Shown in pieces: positions 35,275 through 43,964 of a stretch of DNA of 64,000 nucleotides (its first letter is position 1; every line of letters begins with the position of its first letter). The notes below the pieces were generated by a model that was not told where the DNA came from, ran no database searches, and saw only the letters and a program-made list of their open reading frames with translations. The position numbers were made by a program, and so were the translations under genes. Origin of the DNA: Halorussus salinus (GTDB taxonomy: Archaea; Halobacteriota; Halobacteria; Halobacteriales; Haladaptataceae); NCBI RefSeq assembly GCF_004765815.2, contig NZ_SBIS02000008.1, positions 1-64,000 of the forward strand, read 5' to 3'.

Positions 35275-36519
35275 ATGTCACGAGACACCGCCTCGAACTC
35301 GCGGGACGGCTCCTCGGACTCCCGAGACGCCGGTTCGACCCCGCGGGACTCGACCTCGAACTCCGGCCCGCCGGACGACCCGCTCCGCGCGGGCGATTCG
35401 GCGAACCGCTCGGGCCACACGCTCGGCCTATCCTCTCGCATCGCCCTGACGCTCGCGCTCGTCCTCGCGGCGGACGCCGCCTTCGTCGCGGTCCTCGCCT
35501 ACCTCTTCCGGCCGTGGCTGGCCGCGCTCGCAGGCGATTTCGCCTCGGCGGGCGGCGCCGGGGCCGGGTCGGGGGTCGGGTGGTTCGCGCTCGCGGCGCT
35601 CGTCGCGCCCGCCACGCTCGCGCTCGCGTGGGCACAACTCACGTACACGCGCCGGGAGGCGCTCGCGGCCGCCGACGCACGCCCGGTTTCGGAGTCCGAG
35701 CGCCCGGACCTCCACGCTCGGGTGCGCCGCCTCGCCCAGACCGCGGGCGTCTCTCCGCCGCGGGTCGCCCTCGCGGAGACCGACGTGGCCAACAGTTTCA
35801 CGGTGGGGGACCTGCGGGGCGGGACCGTCGTCGTCTCGACGGGCCTGCTCGACCGTCTCTCCGACGAGGAGGTAGACGCGGTGCTGGCCCACGAACTCGC
35901 GCACCTCCAGAACCGCGACGCCGCGGTGATGACGCTGGCGACGTTCCTGCCCGCGCTGGCCAACGACGACTACTCGCTGTTCTCCGAGGTGGCCGGTCCC
36001 CTGAAGTCGCTCGCGCTCGGGGTCGCGGCCCTGTTCGGCTACGCCGCCAGCACCGCGCTGGTCGGCGCGCCCGTCTTCAGTTTGGAGTCGCTCCTCGCGT
36101 TCGGCGGGTTCGTCGTCTTCACGGCGCTGTTCGGCGGGGTCGCGCTCGGCCTGCTGGCGCTCCCAGTCGCGGTCCTGAGCGGCCGCCTCTCGCGCTACCG
36201 GGAGTTCGCCGCCGACCGCGCCGGGGCGCTGACCGCGGGCGACCCCGCGGCGATGGCTAGCGCGCTGGCGACGCTGGACGCCGACGCGCCCGCGACCCCG
36301 ACCGAGGACGTGCGCGCCCACAGCGTTCGGGAACTCTGCTTCCTACCTCACGGCATCGTCGCGCGCGGCGAGTCGGCGGACGGGACGACCGGTCGGTCCT
36401 CGTCGGCCGACGACCCGCTCGCGGGTCTCCCCGTCGAGGTGCCGACCCATCCGCCGACCGCCGAGCGAATCGCGCGACTGCGGGACCTCGCGGCCGAGGA
36501 GCGCGGCGGCTATCGGTAG
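35275..36519 (+). CDS. M48-family (HtpX-like) membrane zinc protease
   Basis: After a ~55-residue Ser/Arg/Asp tail come two helices, then the zinc site HELAH (His206-Glu207...His210) in VLAHELAHLQNRD, with the third ligand Glu310 in YREFAADRAG. Two further helices lie between. Architecture matches HtpX quality-control proteases. It is divergently arranged with the DUF58 operon across a ~70-bp AT-rich promoter, suggesting joint envelope-stress control. Confidence 0.9.
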   Translation: MSRDTASNSRDGSSDSRDAGSTPRDSTSNSGPPDDPLRAGDSANRSGHTLGLSSRIALTLALVLAADAAFVAVLAYLFRPWLAALAGDFASAGGAGAGSGVGWFALAALVAPATLALAWAQLTYTRREALAAADARPVSESERPDLHARVRRLAQTAGVSPPRVALAETDVANSFTVGDLRGGTVVVSTGLLDRLSDEEVDAVLAHELAHLQNRDAAVMTLATFLPALANDDYSLFSEVAGPLKSLALGVAALFGYAASTALVGAPVFSLESLLAFGGFVVFTALFGGVALGLLALPVAVLSGRLSRYREFAADRAGALTAGDPAAMASALATLDADAPATPTEDVRAHSVRELCFLPHGIVARGESADGTTGRSSSADDPLAGLPVEVPTHPPTAERIARLRDLAAEERGGYR

Positions 36520-36599
36520 GATGGACCGTCTCGCGCCGTTGCTCTCCGTCCCGTCGGGGATACGCTTTTCCGGAACGGGACCGTTCGTCGGCGGCGAGG

Positions 36600-36836
36600 A
36601 TGGCCCCGCTCGACTGGCTCACGCCCGACCGACTGGCGTCGTTTCTCGACCGCTTCGTCGCGCTCGTCTTCGTCGCCCTCGGAATCGCGGCGCTCGCGCT
36701 CGGCCTGACTGTCGGCGGCGGCTTCGCGGTCTTCGGCGTTGACGGGTTCGTCCTGCTCGGCGTCTGCTGGGTTCTGTTCGGCGCGTTCACGTGGGGCTCG
36801 CACCGTCTCACGTCGAAGCCCTCGGAGCGCGTTTGA
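36600..36836 (+). CDS. Two-helix membrane protein, 78 aa
   Basis: ATG 36600. Residues ~17-65 form two hydrophobic helices separated by a Gly-rich turn (TVGGGFAVFGVDG). The termini are charged. No family recognised; 80 bp downstream of the M48 protease. Confidence 0.6.
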   Translation: MAPLDWLTPDRLASFLDRFVALVFVALGIAALALGLTVGGGFAVFGVDGFVLLGVCWVLFGAFTWGSHRLTSKPSERV

Positions 36837-36994
36837 CTGGCTATCATGCGGAACCGGTCCGGTCGCGAGCCGCTACACATCACTACAGGTTGCCCTCAGA
36901 AATCAAAAATACGGCTACCAGACGGGAATTTATTTTCTAAGCCTATCTCCACGTTACCGAACGCCCCGATCGAATGCGTTTCACCGCTTCGGAC

Positions 36995-37180
36995 TCACTC
37001 CTCGGTCTCGTCGTCGCCGTCGATGGTTATCTCGGTGGGTTCGCTGGCTACGTCGGTCCACTCGTCGGTCTCGTCGCCGCTCTGTGACCCGAGGAGATAC
37101 CCGACCGCGAAGGTGAGCGCGAGGAGGACCAGCGTTCCGAGTCGGGACCGACCGCCGTCAGTCTGTGTTTCTGTCGCCAT
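36995..37180 (-). CDS. Single-helix small membrane protein, 61 aa
   Basis: One helix (TLVLLALTFAVGYLLG, residues ~16-31) between a polar N-terminus and a strongly acidic tail. ATG 37180. The gap 36837-36994 upstream of its stop is AT-rich, with no gene I can support. Unrecognised. Confidence 0.55.
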   Translation of the reverse strand: MATETQTDGGRSRLGTLVLLALTFAVGYLLGSQSGDETDEWTDVASEPTEITIDGDDETEE

Positions 37181-37242
37181 ACTCTACCTCACGGGCGAGG
37201 CGACTTTGTGGTTGCGGCGTGGTCCGGGTCCGCCGACGCGCC

Positions 37243-37608
37243 CTACCCTTCGTGACGCCGAATCTTGTCGAGGAAGCCCGTCAGCGGCGGTTCGATGGAG
37301 ATATCGGTCACTTTCCCCTCGTCGGTGTCGTAGACGATGATGCCCGACTCCTCCAGTTTCGGCAGGTGGGTGTGGTGGAGCGCCGTCGCGATTTGGGTCC
37401 GCTTTATCATCGACACCTTGTCGGGCGGTTGTTGGAACTCCCGCCCGGCCACTTGGTCGGTCAGTCCCTCCAGCGTCACCGGCGCGGGGAGTCCGTCGAG
37501 ACAGGCGAGGCAGTGGCGACGATAGCGGTCGCTGAGAAGCGTGAGTACCTCGTCGAGTTCCAGAGGCCCGCCGCTTCGGTCCTCGCCAGCGGCGGGGTCG
37601 CCGGTCAT
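37243..37608 (-). CDS. Winged-helix transcriptional regulator (DUF7344-like)
   Basis: A 121-residue protein with LDEVLTLLSDRYRRHCLACL and the late IATALHHTHLPKLEESGIIVYD, the haloarchaeal HTH pattern annotated DUF7344 as I recall. ATG 37608 is preceded 25-30 bp upstream by GTTTAAGGG (minus strand), so leaderless; a TTG at 37617 is rejected. Target genes unknown. Confidence 0.75.
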   Translation of the reverse strand: MTGDPAAGEDRSGGPLELDEVLTLLSDRYRRHCLACLDGLPAPVTLEGLTDQVAGREFQQPPDKVSMIKRTQIATALHHTHLPKLEESGIIVYDTDEGKVTDISIEPPLTGFLDKIRRHEG

Positions 37609-37711
37609 ACCCGACAATTTTCTTTCTCCCTTAAACGGCTATCGCATTCGGACGGCGGCGACTGAAACCCGAAAAACAGCGGCACGACGGACCGGCGACC
37701 GCGTTCGGAGT

Positions 37712-39136
37712 TTATCCTAAACTGCCTTCCATCTCCAACTCGATAAGTCGGTTCAGCTCCACCGCGTACTCGATGGGCAACTCCTCGGTGAGCGGTTCGA
37801 TGAAGCCCGAGACGATCATCTGCTTGGCGTCGTCGTCGTCCAAGCCCCGACTCTGGAGGTAGAACACGTCTTCGTCGCCGATTTTGCCGACGGTCGCCTC
37901 GTGGGCCACGTCCACCTTCGACTCGTCGATCTCCATGTACGGCATCGTGTCGGAGGTCGATTCGTTGTCGAACATCAGCGCGTCGCACTCGACGGCGGTC
38001 GAGGAGTGTTCCGCGCCCTCCGAAATCTGGACCAGTCCGCGGTAGTTGGTCCGGCCGCCGTCCTTCGAGATGGACTTCGATTCGATGGTGGACTTGGTGT
38101 GGGGCGCGTTGTGGTAGACCTTCGCGCCGGTGTCGATGTCTTGGCCCTCACCCGCGAACGCGATGGAGATGTGGTTCGCGGAGGCTCCTCGGCCCTTCAG
38201 AATCGAGCAGGGGTAGAGCATCGTCGCCTTCGACCCCATCGACCCCGACACCCACTCCATCCGGCCGCCCTTCTCCACGAGCGCACGCTTGGTGTTGAGG
38301 TTGAACGTGTTCTTCGACCAGTTTTGCACTGTCGAGTACTGGACGTGGGCGTCCTCGCCGACGAACACCTCGACGCCGCCCGAGTGGAGGTTGTGGGTGC
38401 CGTACTTCGGTGCCGAACAGCCCTCGATGTAGTGGACTTCCGAACCCTCCTCGGCGATGATGAGGGTGTGTTCGAACTGGCCCATCCCCTCGGAGTTCAT
38501 CCGGAAGTACGCCTGTACCGGCATCTCGACGGTCACGTCCTCGGGGACGTAGACGAACGACCCGCCGGACCAGACCGCGCCGTGGAGCGCGGCGAACTTG
38601 TTGTCGCTCGGCGGGACGCAACTGGTCATGAAGTACTCCTTCACGATGTCCTCGTGTTCCTTCACCGCCTCGTCCATGTTACAGAACACGACGCCCTTCT
38701 CCTCCCACTGCTCCTGCATGTTCTGGTAGACGACTTCGGACTCGTACTGGGCACCGACGCCGGAGAGGGCTTTGCGCTCCGCCTCCGGAATCCCCAACTT
38801 TTCGAAGGTGTCTTGGATGTCCTCGGGCAGGTCGTCCCAACTGTCCGCGCCCTCGCGCTTGTCCACGTCGGGGCGGATGTACGGCACGATTTCCTCCACG
38901 TCGAGTTTCGTGAGGTCCGGCTGGCCGGGCCAGTCGGTCGGCATCGGCATGTTCTGCCAGTGTTCCAGCGCCCGGAGCCGCCGGTCTAACATCCAGTCGG
39001 GTTCGTCCTTGTCCTCGCTGATGAGGCGGACGACCTCCTCGGTCAGCCCCTTGTCGGACCTGAGCGCCGCGCTCTCGTCTTTCTTGAACTCGAAGCGCTC
39101 CTCGGTGTTGGTTTCTTGAAGCTCTTCACTACTCAT
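37712..39136 (-). CDS. sufB: Fe-S cluster assembly scaffold SufB
   Basis: The 474-residue protein has SufB landmarks: LDRRLRALEHWQNMPMP near the N-terminus, MTSCVPPSDNKFAALHGAVW, the beta-helix core, and the conserved STAVECDALMF and ESTSDTMPYMEI near the C-terminus. SufB forms the SufBC2D scaffold that builds Fe-S clusters. No sufC or sufD is adjacent on either side. GGTTAAGAGG sits ~27 bp before the ATG, so it is transcribed alone. Confidence 0.93.
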   Translation of the reverse strand: MSSEELQETNTEERFEFKKDESAALRSDKGLTEEVVRLISEDKDEPDWMLDRRLRALEHWQNMPMPTDWPGQPDLTKLDVEEIVPYIRPDVDKREGADSWDDLPEDIQDTFEKLGIPEAERKALSGVGAQYESEVVYQNMQEQWEEKGVVFCNMDEAVKEHEDIVKEYFMTSCVPPSDNKFAALHGAVWSGGSFVYVPEDVTVEMPVQAYFRMNSEGMGQFEHTLIIAEEGSEVHYIEGCSAPKYGTHNLHSGGVEVFVGEDAHVQYSTVQNWSKNTFNLNTKRALVEKGGRMEWVSGSMGSKATMLYPCSILKGRGASANHISIAFAGEGQDIDTGAKVYHNAPHTKSTIESKSISKDGGRTNYRGLVQISEGAEHSSTAVECDALMFDNESTSDTMPYMEIDESKVDVAHEATVGKIGDEDVFYLQSRGLDDDDAKQMIVSGFIEPLTEELPIEYAVELNRLIELEMEGSLG

Positions 39137-39237
39137 GTACTACAGTTCGGGACCGAAGCCTCTTAACCTCGGCGTCGATTCGGACCGCGAAGAAACTGAA
39201 AGTGGTTACGAGAGCGTCGAAAAATCGGCCGTCGTCG

Positions 39238-39501
39238 TTACACTTCGGAGGTGTCGGTGTCGGTATCGCGGGCGCGGTCCGTCTCGCTGACGGTGTCCGT
39301 GTCGGTCGTCGGGTCAACTTCGCTCTGTGCTTCCTGAAGCTCTTCCTCGATCTCTTGGCGTCCCTTCTTGAACTCGCCCATCGCCTCGCCGGTCGAACGA
39401 GCCAGCTTGGGAATCTTGTTCGCGCCGAACAGCAGGACGGCGATGAGGAGGATGACCATCATCTCCATCCCGCCGGGCACGGGTCCGAACAGTGGAATCA
39501 T
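39238..39501 (-). CDS. tatA: Twin-arginine translocase subunit TatA
   Basis: A single N-terminal helix (MEMMVILLIAVLLFGANKIP) with the conserved FG hinge, then an amphipathic helix (KLARSTGEAMGEFKKGRQEI) and an acidic Thr/Asp tail. This is the pore-forming subunit for folded protein export, relevant because five Tat-type signals occur in this window. No tatC is adjacent. Confidence 0.92.
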   Translation of the reverse strand: MIPLFGPVPGGMEMMVILLIAVLLFGANKIPKLARSTGEAMGEFKKGRQEIEEELQEAQSEVDPTTDTDTVSETDRARDTDTDTSEV

Positions 39502-39591
39502 TGTGTGTCTGTATCCTCACGGATTGGCCCCTCACTTGTAGGCTTTTCCCCCGAGGTTTTGTCTCCCGACCCCGAACGCGCACGTAGACTC

Positions 39592-40068
39592 GTGACTGAC
39601 CCCGACGACTCGGCTAATTTCGACACATCGGACGATTCACTAAAACCCGCGGAACTGGCCCGTGAGTGCCTCGTTTCGGACTATCGTGAGGAGGTCCGGA
39701 CCGTCCTCGACTGCGCGGACGCGGTGGCGGAGTCGTGGGGTAGCGAGGCGACGACCGACCCCGCCGCCGTCGCGGACCCGCTCAGGGCCGCCCTCGACGC
39801 CGCGGGCGTGTGGTCGCGCCTCCCCGACCTCCTCGTGAGTGCCGTGGACGCGACCGGTCGCTCGCTGTCGGCGACGCCGGTCGCGGCCCCGCCCTACGTG
39901 ACGGCGACGAGTCGCGGGCCGATGCTCCGGGCGACGCTCCCGGACGGCCGACTCGTCGTCTCGCTCCGGGTCTTCGAAATCGACCGCACGAGCGCCAGCG
40001 ACGGCTCCGTCCGATACGTCCGCGGGGCGACGACGCCCGAGGAGGCCGTCCGCGTCGAGTTCGTCTGA
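39592..40068 (+). CDS. Soluble haloarchaeal hypothetical protein, 158 aa
   Basis: GTG 39592 (VTDPDDSANFDTSDD) chosen because the open frame upstream is antisense to tatA. Helical N-terminal part, then a beta-rich half with PYVTATSRGPMLRATLPDG and VVSLRVFEIDR. No Cys clusters and no motif I recognise. Divergent from tatA. Confidence 0.65.
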   Translation: MTDPDDSANFDTSDDSLKPAELARECLVSDYREEVRTVLDCADAVAESWGSEATTDPAAVADPLRAALDAAGVWSRLPDLLVSAVDATGRSLSATPVAAPPYVTATSRGPMLRATLPDGRLVVSLRVFEIDRTSASDGSVRYVRGATTPEEAVRVEFV

Positions 40069-40141
40069 GCGTCGCCGTGGACGTGCGAACTGCCGCTGGC
40101 CGGGGAGACGACTTATCTTCCGTCGGACCGAAGACGGACGT

Positions 40142-40900
40142 ATGGAAACGTCTACCGTAGACCGAACCCGCGAGGAGTCCTCGAAGTCCCGGTCGTTGCT
40201 CGTCGCGGCCGCGCTCGGGGTCGGCGGCTACGCCGTCGCCATCGTCGTCGTCGGTCTCGCCGCGCTCGCAGTGACGCTGGCGGGCGTCCCGCTGATGGAG
40301 CGGCCCGCGCTCTTGCTCGCGCTCTCGGTCGTGATGGGCCAAGGCGTCGCGTTCGGTACCTTCGCGCTCGGCTACCTCGCGTACACCGACCGCGGATTCG
40401 GCTTCGTGAAAGCTCGGATTCCGACGGTCAGGGACATCGCGTGGGCGGTCGGCGGGACGATAGCCCTCTTCGCCGGTCTCGTGGCGGTCTCGGCGCTGTT
40501 CACCGTCCTCGGCGTTCAGTCGGCGTCGAACACCGTCACGGACTTCGGCGAGCAGGACCCCCGAATCTTCCTCCTGCTCGTGCCCCTATCTTTCCTGTTC
40601 ATCGGGCCGGGCGAGGAGTTACTGTATCGGGGCGTCGTGCAGGGTCGCCTCCGCGAGGCGTTCGGGCCGTGGGTCGCCATCGGCGTGGCGAGTTTCGTCT
40701 TCGCGGTCATCCACGTCTTCTCGCTCCAAGGGGCCGGAAAACTCGCGTATCTCGCCATCCTGTTCGTCCTCTCGCCGATTCTGGGCGCGGCCTACGAGTG
40801 GACCGACAACATCGTGGTCCCGTCGCTGATTCACGGCGCGTTCAACGCGATTCAGTTCTACGTCGCGTATCTCGGCGCGACCGGGGGACTCCCCGCCTAG
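40142..40900 (+). CDS. CPBP-family intramembrane metalloprotease
   Basis: Eight hydrophobic segments carry all three CPBP motifs: EELLYRG (EExxxR), FAVIH (FxxxH) and HGAFN (HxxxN). This copy, unlike that at 24988, has the full motif set, so catalysis is likely. 74 bp downstream of the hypothetical at 39592, same strand; its stop overlaps the convergent gene by 4 bp. Confidence 0.88.
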   Translation: METSTVDRTREESSKSRSLLVAAALGVGGYAVAIVVVGLAALAVTLAGVPLMERPALLLALSVVMGQGVAFGTFALGYLAYTDRGFGFVKARIPTVRDIAWAVGGTIALFAGLVAVSALFTVLGVQSASNTVTDFGEQDPRIFLLLVPLSFLFIGPGEELLYRGVVQGRLREAFGPWVAIGVASFVFAVIHVFSLQGAGKLAYLAILFVLSPILGAAYEWTDNIVVPSLIHGAFNAIQFYVAYLGATGGLPA

Positions 40901-41199
40901 GGAGACTCGCCCGAACTCCCGCTCCACCGGACGACGCGAAACCGGTCGTACCCACCGTAGGCGAGTTCGAGCGCGCCCATCCACCAGTTCCACTTCTCGG
41001 GGAGCGCGAGTCCCTCGGGGGCGTCCCGTAAGTTCTCGACGACGACCGCGGTCGTCAGTTCGCTGTCCATGTGAGACTCGAACTGGCCCGAGTCCGCCAA
41101 GTCGCGGGCCTGTCTGGCGACGACGCGTCTGGTCCCGGCGTCGCCGCCGAACTCCTCGCCGAGTCGCTTCTCGAATCGCTGACCGATTCCCATTTCCAT
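40897..41199 (-). CDS. Hypothetical protein, 100 aa
   Basis: ATG 41199 (MEMGIGQRFEKRLGEEFG) chosen over a GTG at 41217; ATG 41193 is also possible. Mainly helical, acidic/basic, with a Trp-rich segment EKWNWWMGALELAYGGYD. No family recognised. Convergent with the CPBP gene. Confidence 0.6.
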   Translation of the reverse strand: MEMGIGQRFEKRLGEEFGGDAGTRRVVARQARDLADSGQFESHMDSELTTAVVVENLRDAPEGLALPEKWNWWMGALELAYGGYDRFRVVRWSGSSGESP

Positions 41200-41268
41200 T
41201 GTCTCGAAGTCCGCCACTGTACTACTGAGGCCGCACTGTTCGGCTCCGCCTACCCTCCTTACGTCTCC

Positions 41269-42234
41269 TCAGTTGTAAAGTCCGATGGCCTTGATCTGCT
41301 CTTGGTACCGATTCCGGATGGTGACTTCCGTCACCTGCGCCACGTCCGCGACCTCTCGCTGGGTCTTCTTCTCGTTGCACAGCAGGGAGGCGGCGTAGAT
41401 GGCCGCGGCGGCGTACCCCGTCGGCGACTTGCCCGACAGCAGGCCCTTCTCTGCGGTCACGTCGATTATCTCGTTGGCCTTGCTCTCTACCTCCTCGGTC
41501 AAATCGAGTTCCGAGCAGAACCGCGGCACGTACTTCTTCGGGTCCACCGGCTCCATCCCGAGCGAGAGTTCCTGAGAAATGTAGCGATACGTCCGACCGA
41601 TTTCCTTGCGTTCGACCCGCGAGACCTCCGAGACTTCTTCGAGGCTTCGCGGAATTCCCTCCTTCCGGCAGGCCGCGTACAGCGCGGCGGTGGCGACGCC
41701 CTCGATTGACCGCCCCCGAATCAGGTCTTCCTTGAGCGCGCGCCGGTAGATGACCGACGAGACCTCCTGTACCGACCTCGGTACCCCGAGCGCCGAGGAC
41801 ATCCGGTTGAGTTCGCTCAACGCGAACTGGAGGTTTCGCTCGCCCGCGTCCTTGGTCCGGATGCGCTCCTGCCACTTGCGCAGGCGGTGCATCTGACTGC
41901 GCTTCTCCGACGAGAGCGACCGGCCGTAGGCGTCCTTGTTCTTCCAGTCGATGGTGGTCGTCAGGCCTTTGTCGTGCATCGTGTTCGTCGTCGGTGCCCC
42001 CACGCGACTCTTCGACTGGCGCTCTTGGTGGTTGAACGCGCGCCACTCCGGCCCCCGATCGACGTTTCGCTCCTCGACCACGAGTCCGCAGTCCTCGCAG
42101 ACTAACTCGCCTCCGCCAGCGTCCGCGACCAGACTTCCGGCCTCGCACTCCGGACACGTCTGGGTATTCTCGGAGTCCCCCTTCTCGGTCTCGACCTCTT
42201 GCTCCCGCTCTCGCTGGCGGATTGGCCCGGTCAT
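41269..42234 (-). CDS. Transcription initiation factor TFB
   Basis: An N-terminal zinc ribbon (Cys27, Cys30, Cys46, Cys49) and B-finger ([15 protein letters not shown]) lead to two cyclin folds (residues ~120-320) ending in a helix-turn-helix ([19 protein letters not shown]). It recruits RNA polymerase to TBP-bound promoters. Haloarchaea carry several TFB paralogues; which one this is cannot be told here. ATG 42234 has GGTTTATCT ~30 bp upstream; the 30-residue N-terminal extension in the longer frame is rejected. Confidence 0.93.
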   Translation of the reverse strand: MTGPIRQREREQEVETEKGDSENTQTCPECEAGSLVADAGGGELVCEDCGLVVEERNVDRGPEWRAFNHQERQSKSRVGAPTTNTMHDKGLTTTIDWKNKDAYGRSLSSEKRSQMHRLRKWQERIRTKDAGERNLQFALSELNRMSSALGVPRSVQEVSSVIYRRALKEDLIRGRSIEGVATAALYAACRKEGIPRSLEEVSEVSRVERKEIGRTYRYISQELSLGMEPVDPKKYVPRFCSELDLTEEVESKANEIIDVTAEKGLLSGKSPTGYAAAAIYAASLLCNEKKTQREVADVAQVTEVTIRNRYQEQIKAIGLYN

Positions 42235-42358
42235 GAGTCTGTTAGTAAGTTGGTGTGGTAGATAAACCCTACGCGGCCACGTACCGGACCGTCGTCCGGT
42301 AGCGACGCGGCGACTCTTCGCCACCGGCTTTTATTACTTCGTCGCGCCTCCTCCCGGT

Positions 42359-42646
42359 ATGGCACCCTCTCGCCCGACGGTCTTCACCGTAGACGAGTAC
42401 GACGCACTGGAGTTCGACGCGGTTCTCGTCCGCGAGCGCACGGTCGTCTGTCTCGACGGCGACGAGACGGCCCGCGTCGTCCCGCTGAACAAACTCAACC
42501 ACGTGGACGCCGACCCCGAGACGATGCTGGTCGAGCGCGAACTCCCCGAGAGCTTCTACGGCGGCGGGGAGTACGGCTTCGTCCGCGTCGAGGAGTACCC
42601 CGAACTCGAAGACCACCTCGACCAACTCGACGCCGAGGAGTACTGA
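42359..42646 (+). CDS. Small acidic hypothetical protein, 95 aa
   Basis: All beta/alpha, strongly acidic, with FTVDEYDALEFDAVLVRERT and a C-terminal EDHLDQLDAEEY helix. CTTTTATTAC lies ~25 bp before the ATG (leaderless). Divergent from tfb. No family recognised. Confidence 0.7.
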   Translation: MAPSRPTVFTVDEYDALEFDAVLVRERTVVCLDGDETARVVPLNKLNHVDADPETMLVERELPESFYGGGEYGFVRVEEYPELEDHLDQLDAEEY

Positions 42647-42699
42647 GACGCCACCGGACCTCGGCGCAGAGCAACGACTCGTCGGTCGCGTCTCCGAAA

Positions 42700-42811
42700 G
42701 GCAAAAGAGCAGAAGGACGCCCGAGTGAACCGGCTCGGGTCCTTCCGCCGATACCCTCAGCCGTGAGGCCTCATCGGGCGTTCCAGAAGTTATCGACTCC
42801 TCGGAACGCCC
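42700..42811. other. Structured convergent intergenic region
   Basis: Three inverted repeats lie between convergent genes: AAGGAC-CCCGAG against CTCGGGTCCTT (42712-42744, one bulge), TGAGGCCTCA (42764-42773, perfect palindrome flanked by CCG/CGG) and GGGCGTTCC (42776-42784) against GGAACGCCC (42803-42811). They could terminate both genes or be a short structured RNA. Confidence 0.5.
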
Positions 42812-42851
42812 CGAATAAGTATCTTGCTGTCTTCGGACCCGGCGAGTCCGC

Positions 42852-43901
42852 TCAGAACCGCACCAGCGGTTTGACCACGCCGTCCTCTTTGGAGGCCATC
42901 AACTCGAAAGCCTCGCCGATGTTCTCGAAGTCGAACTCGTGAGTCGTCATGTGCGTCGGGTCCACGCGCCCGGCGTCGATGAGTCGAAGCAGTCGGCCCA
43001 GTCGGACGTTCCCGCCGGGACAGAGGTCGGTCACGATGTCCTTCTCGGCCATCCCGACGCCCCACGCCTCGCGCGGGATGTCCACGGTTTCGCCCTCGCC
43101 GTAGTAGCCGACGTTCGAGATAGTGCCGCCGGGCTTGGTGACCGCCACGCAGTCGGCCAGCGTCTCCTCGCTCCCGAGCGCCTCTATCGCGGCGTCCACT
43201 CCCTCGCCGTCGGTCAGTTCGTGAATTCGCTCCACCGGGTCCACCTCCTCGAAATCGACTATCTCGTCCGCGCCGTACTCGCGGGCCAACTCCTGTCGCT
43301 CGGGGACGCTCTCGACGGCGATGACCCGTCCGGCCCCCTGCAACCGCGCGCCCTTCGTCGCCATCAGGCCGACCGGCCCCTGCGCGAAGACGGCCACCGT
43401 CCCGCCCATCGGTATCTCGGCGTTCTCGGCCCCCGCGAAGCCGGTACTCAGCATGTCGCAGACGTAGGCGGCCTCCTCGTCGGTCACGCCGTCGGGAACG
43501 TGGGCCAGATTCGCGTCGGCCTCGTTGACGTGGGCGTACTCGGCGAACACGCCGTCTTTCTCGTTGGCGAACTTCCAGCCGCCGAGCGCGCCGCCCGACT
43601 GGGAGGAGTGGCCGTCTTGGGCGGCGGCCGACCCCCACTCGGGCGTGATGGCTCCCACGACCACCCGGTCGCCCTCGCTGAATCGCTCGACTTCCGACCC
43701 CACCTCGTCTACGATTCCCACGGCCTCGTGGCCGAGCGTCAGGTTCTCACGCTCGCCGATGGCTCCGTGGACGGTGTGAACGTCCGACGTGCAGATGAGT
43801 GCGACTGTCGGTTTCAGGATAGCGTCGTTCGGTCCCGGTTCTGGTCTGTCCTTCTCGGCGACTCCCGTCTCGCCGATGCCGTTCATGACGAATGCCTGCA
43901 T
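42852..43901 (-). CDS. Zinc-dependent secondary-alcohol dehydrogenase (isopropanol dehydrogenase type)
   Basis: The sequence follows clostridial/thermoanaerobacter isopropanol dehydrogenases closely: ICTSDVHTVHGAIGERENL, LGHEAVG, GALGGWKFANEKDGVF, CDMLSTGFAGAE. Catalytic zinc ligands are Cys37, His58, Glu59 and the Asp in VCDMLSTGF. The NADP-selecting GSRP of that family is replaced by ESVP, with an acidic residue where NAD enzymes have Asp/Glu, so NAD is the likelier cofactor. ATG 43901 gives the family start MQAFVMNGIG. Same strand as the E1 genes, 63 bp downstream. Confidence 0.9.
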   Translation of the reverse strand: MQAFVMNGIGETGVAEKDRPEPGPNDAILKPTVALICTSDVHTVHGAIGERENLTLGHEAVGIVDEVGSEVERFSEGDRVVVGAITPEWGSAAAQDGHSSQSGGALGGWKFANEKDGVFAEYAHVNEADANLAHVPDGVTDEEAAYVCDMLSTGFAGAENAEIPMGGTVAVFAQGPVGLMATKGARLQGAGRVIAVESVPERQELAREYGADEIVDFEEVDPVERIHELTDGEGVDAAIEALGSEETLADCVAVTKPGGTISNVGYYGEGETVDIPREAWGVGMAEKDIVTDLCPGGNVRLGRLLRLIDAGRVDPTHMTTHEFDFENIGEAFELMASKEDGVVKPLVRF

Positions 43902-43964
43902 GGTTTTCCCCGACGCAAGCACCACGCGAGAGCTAATCAACCTAGGGCGAGCGGTCCGGCCGAC

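Noticed and set aside
42700-42811. Box C/D guide RNA on the minus strand
   Set aside because: A GATGA and a CTGA occur, but a second C'/D' pair at proper spacing was not found.
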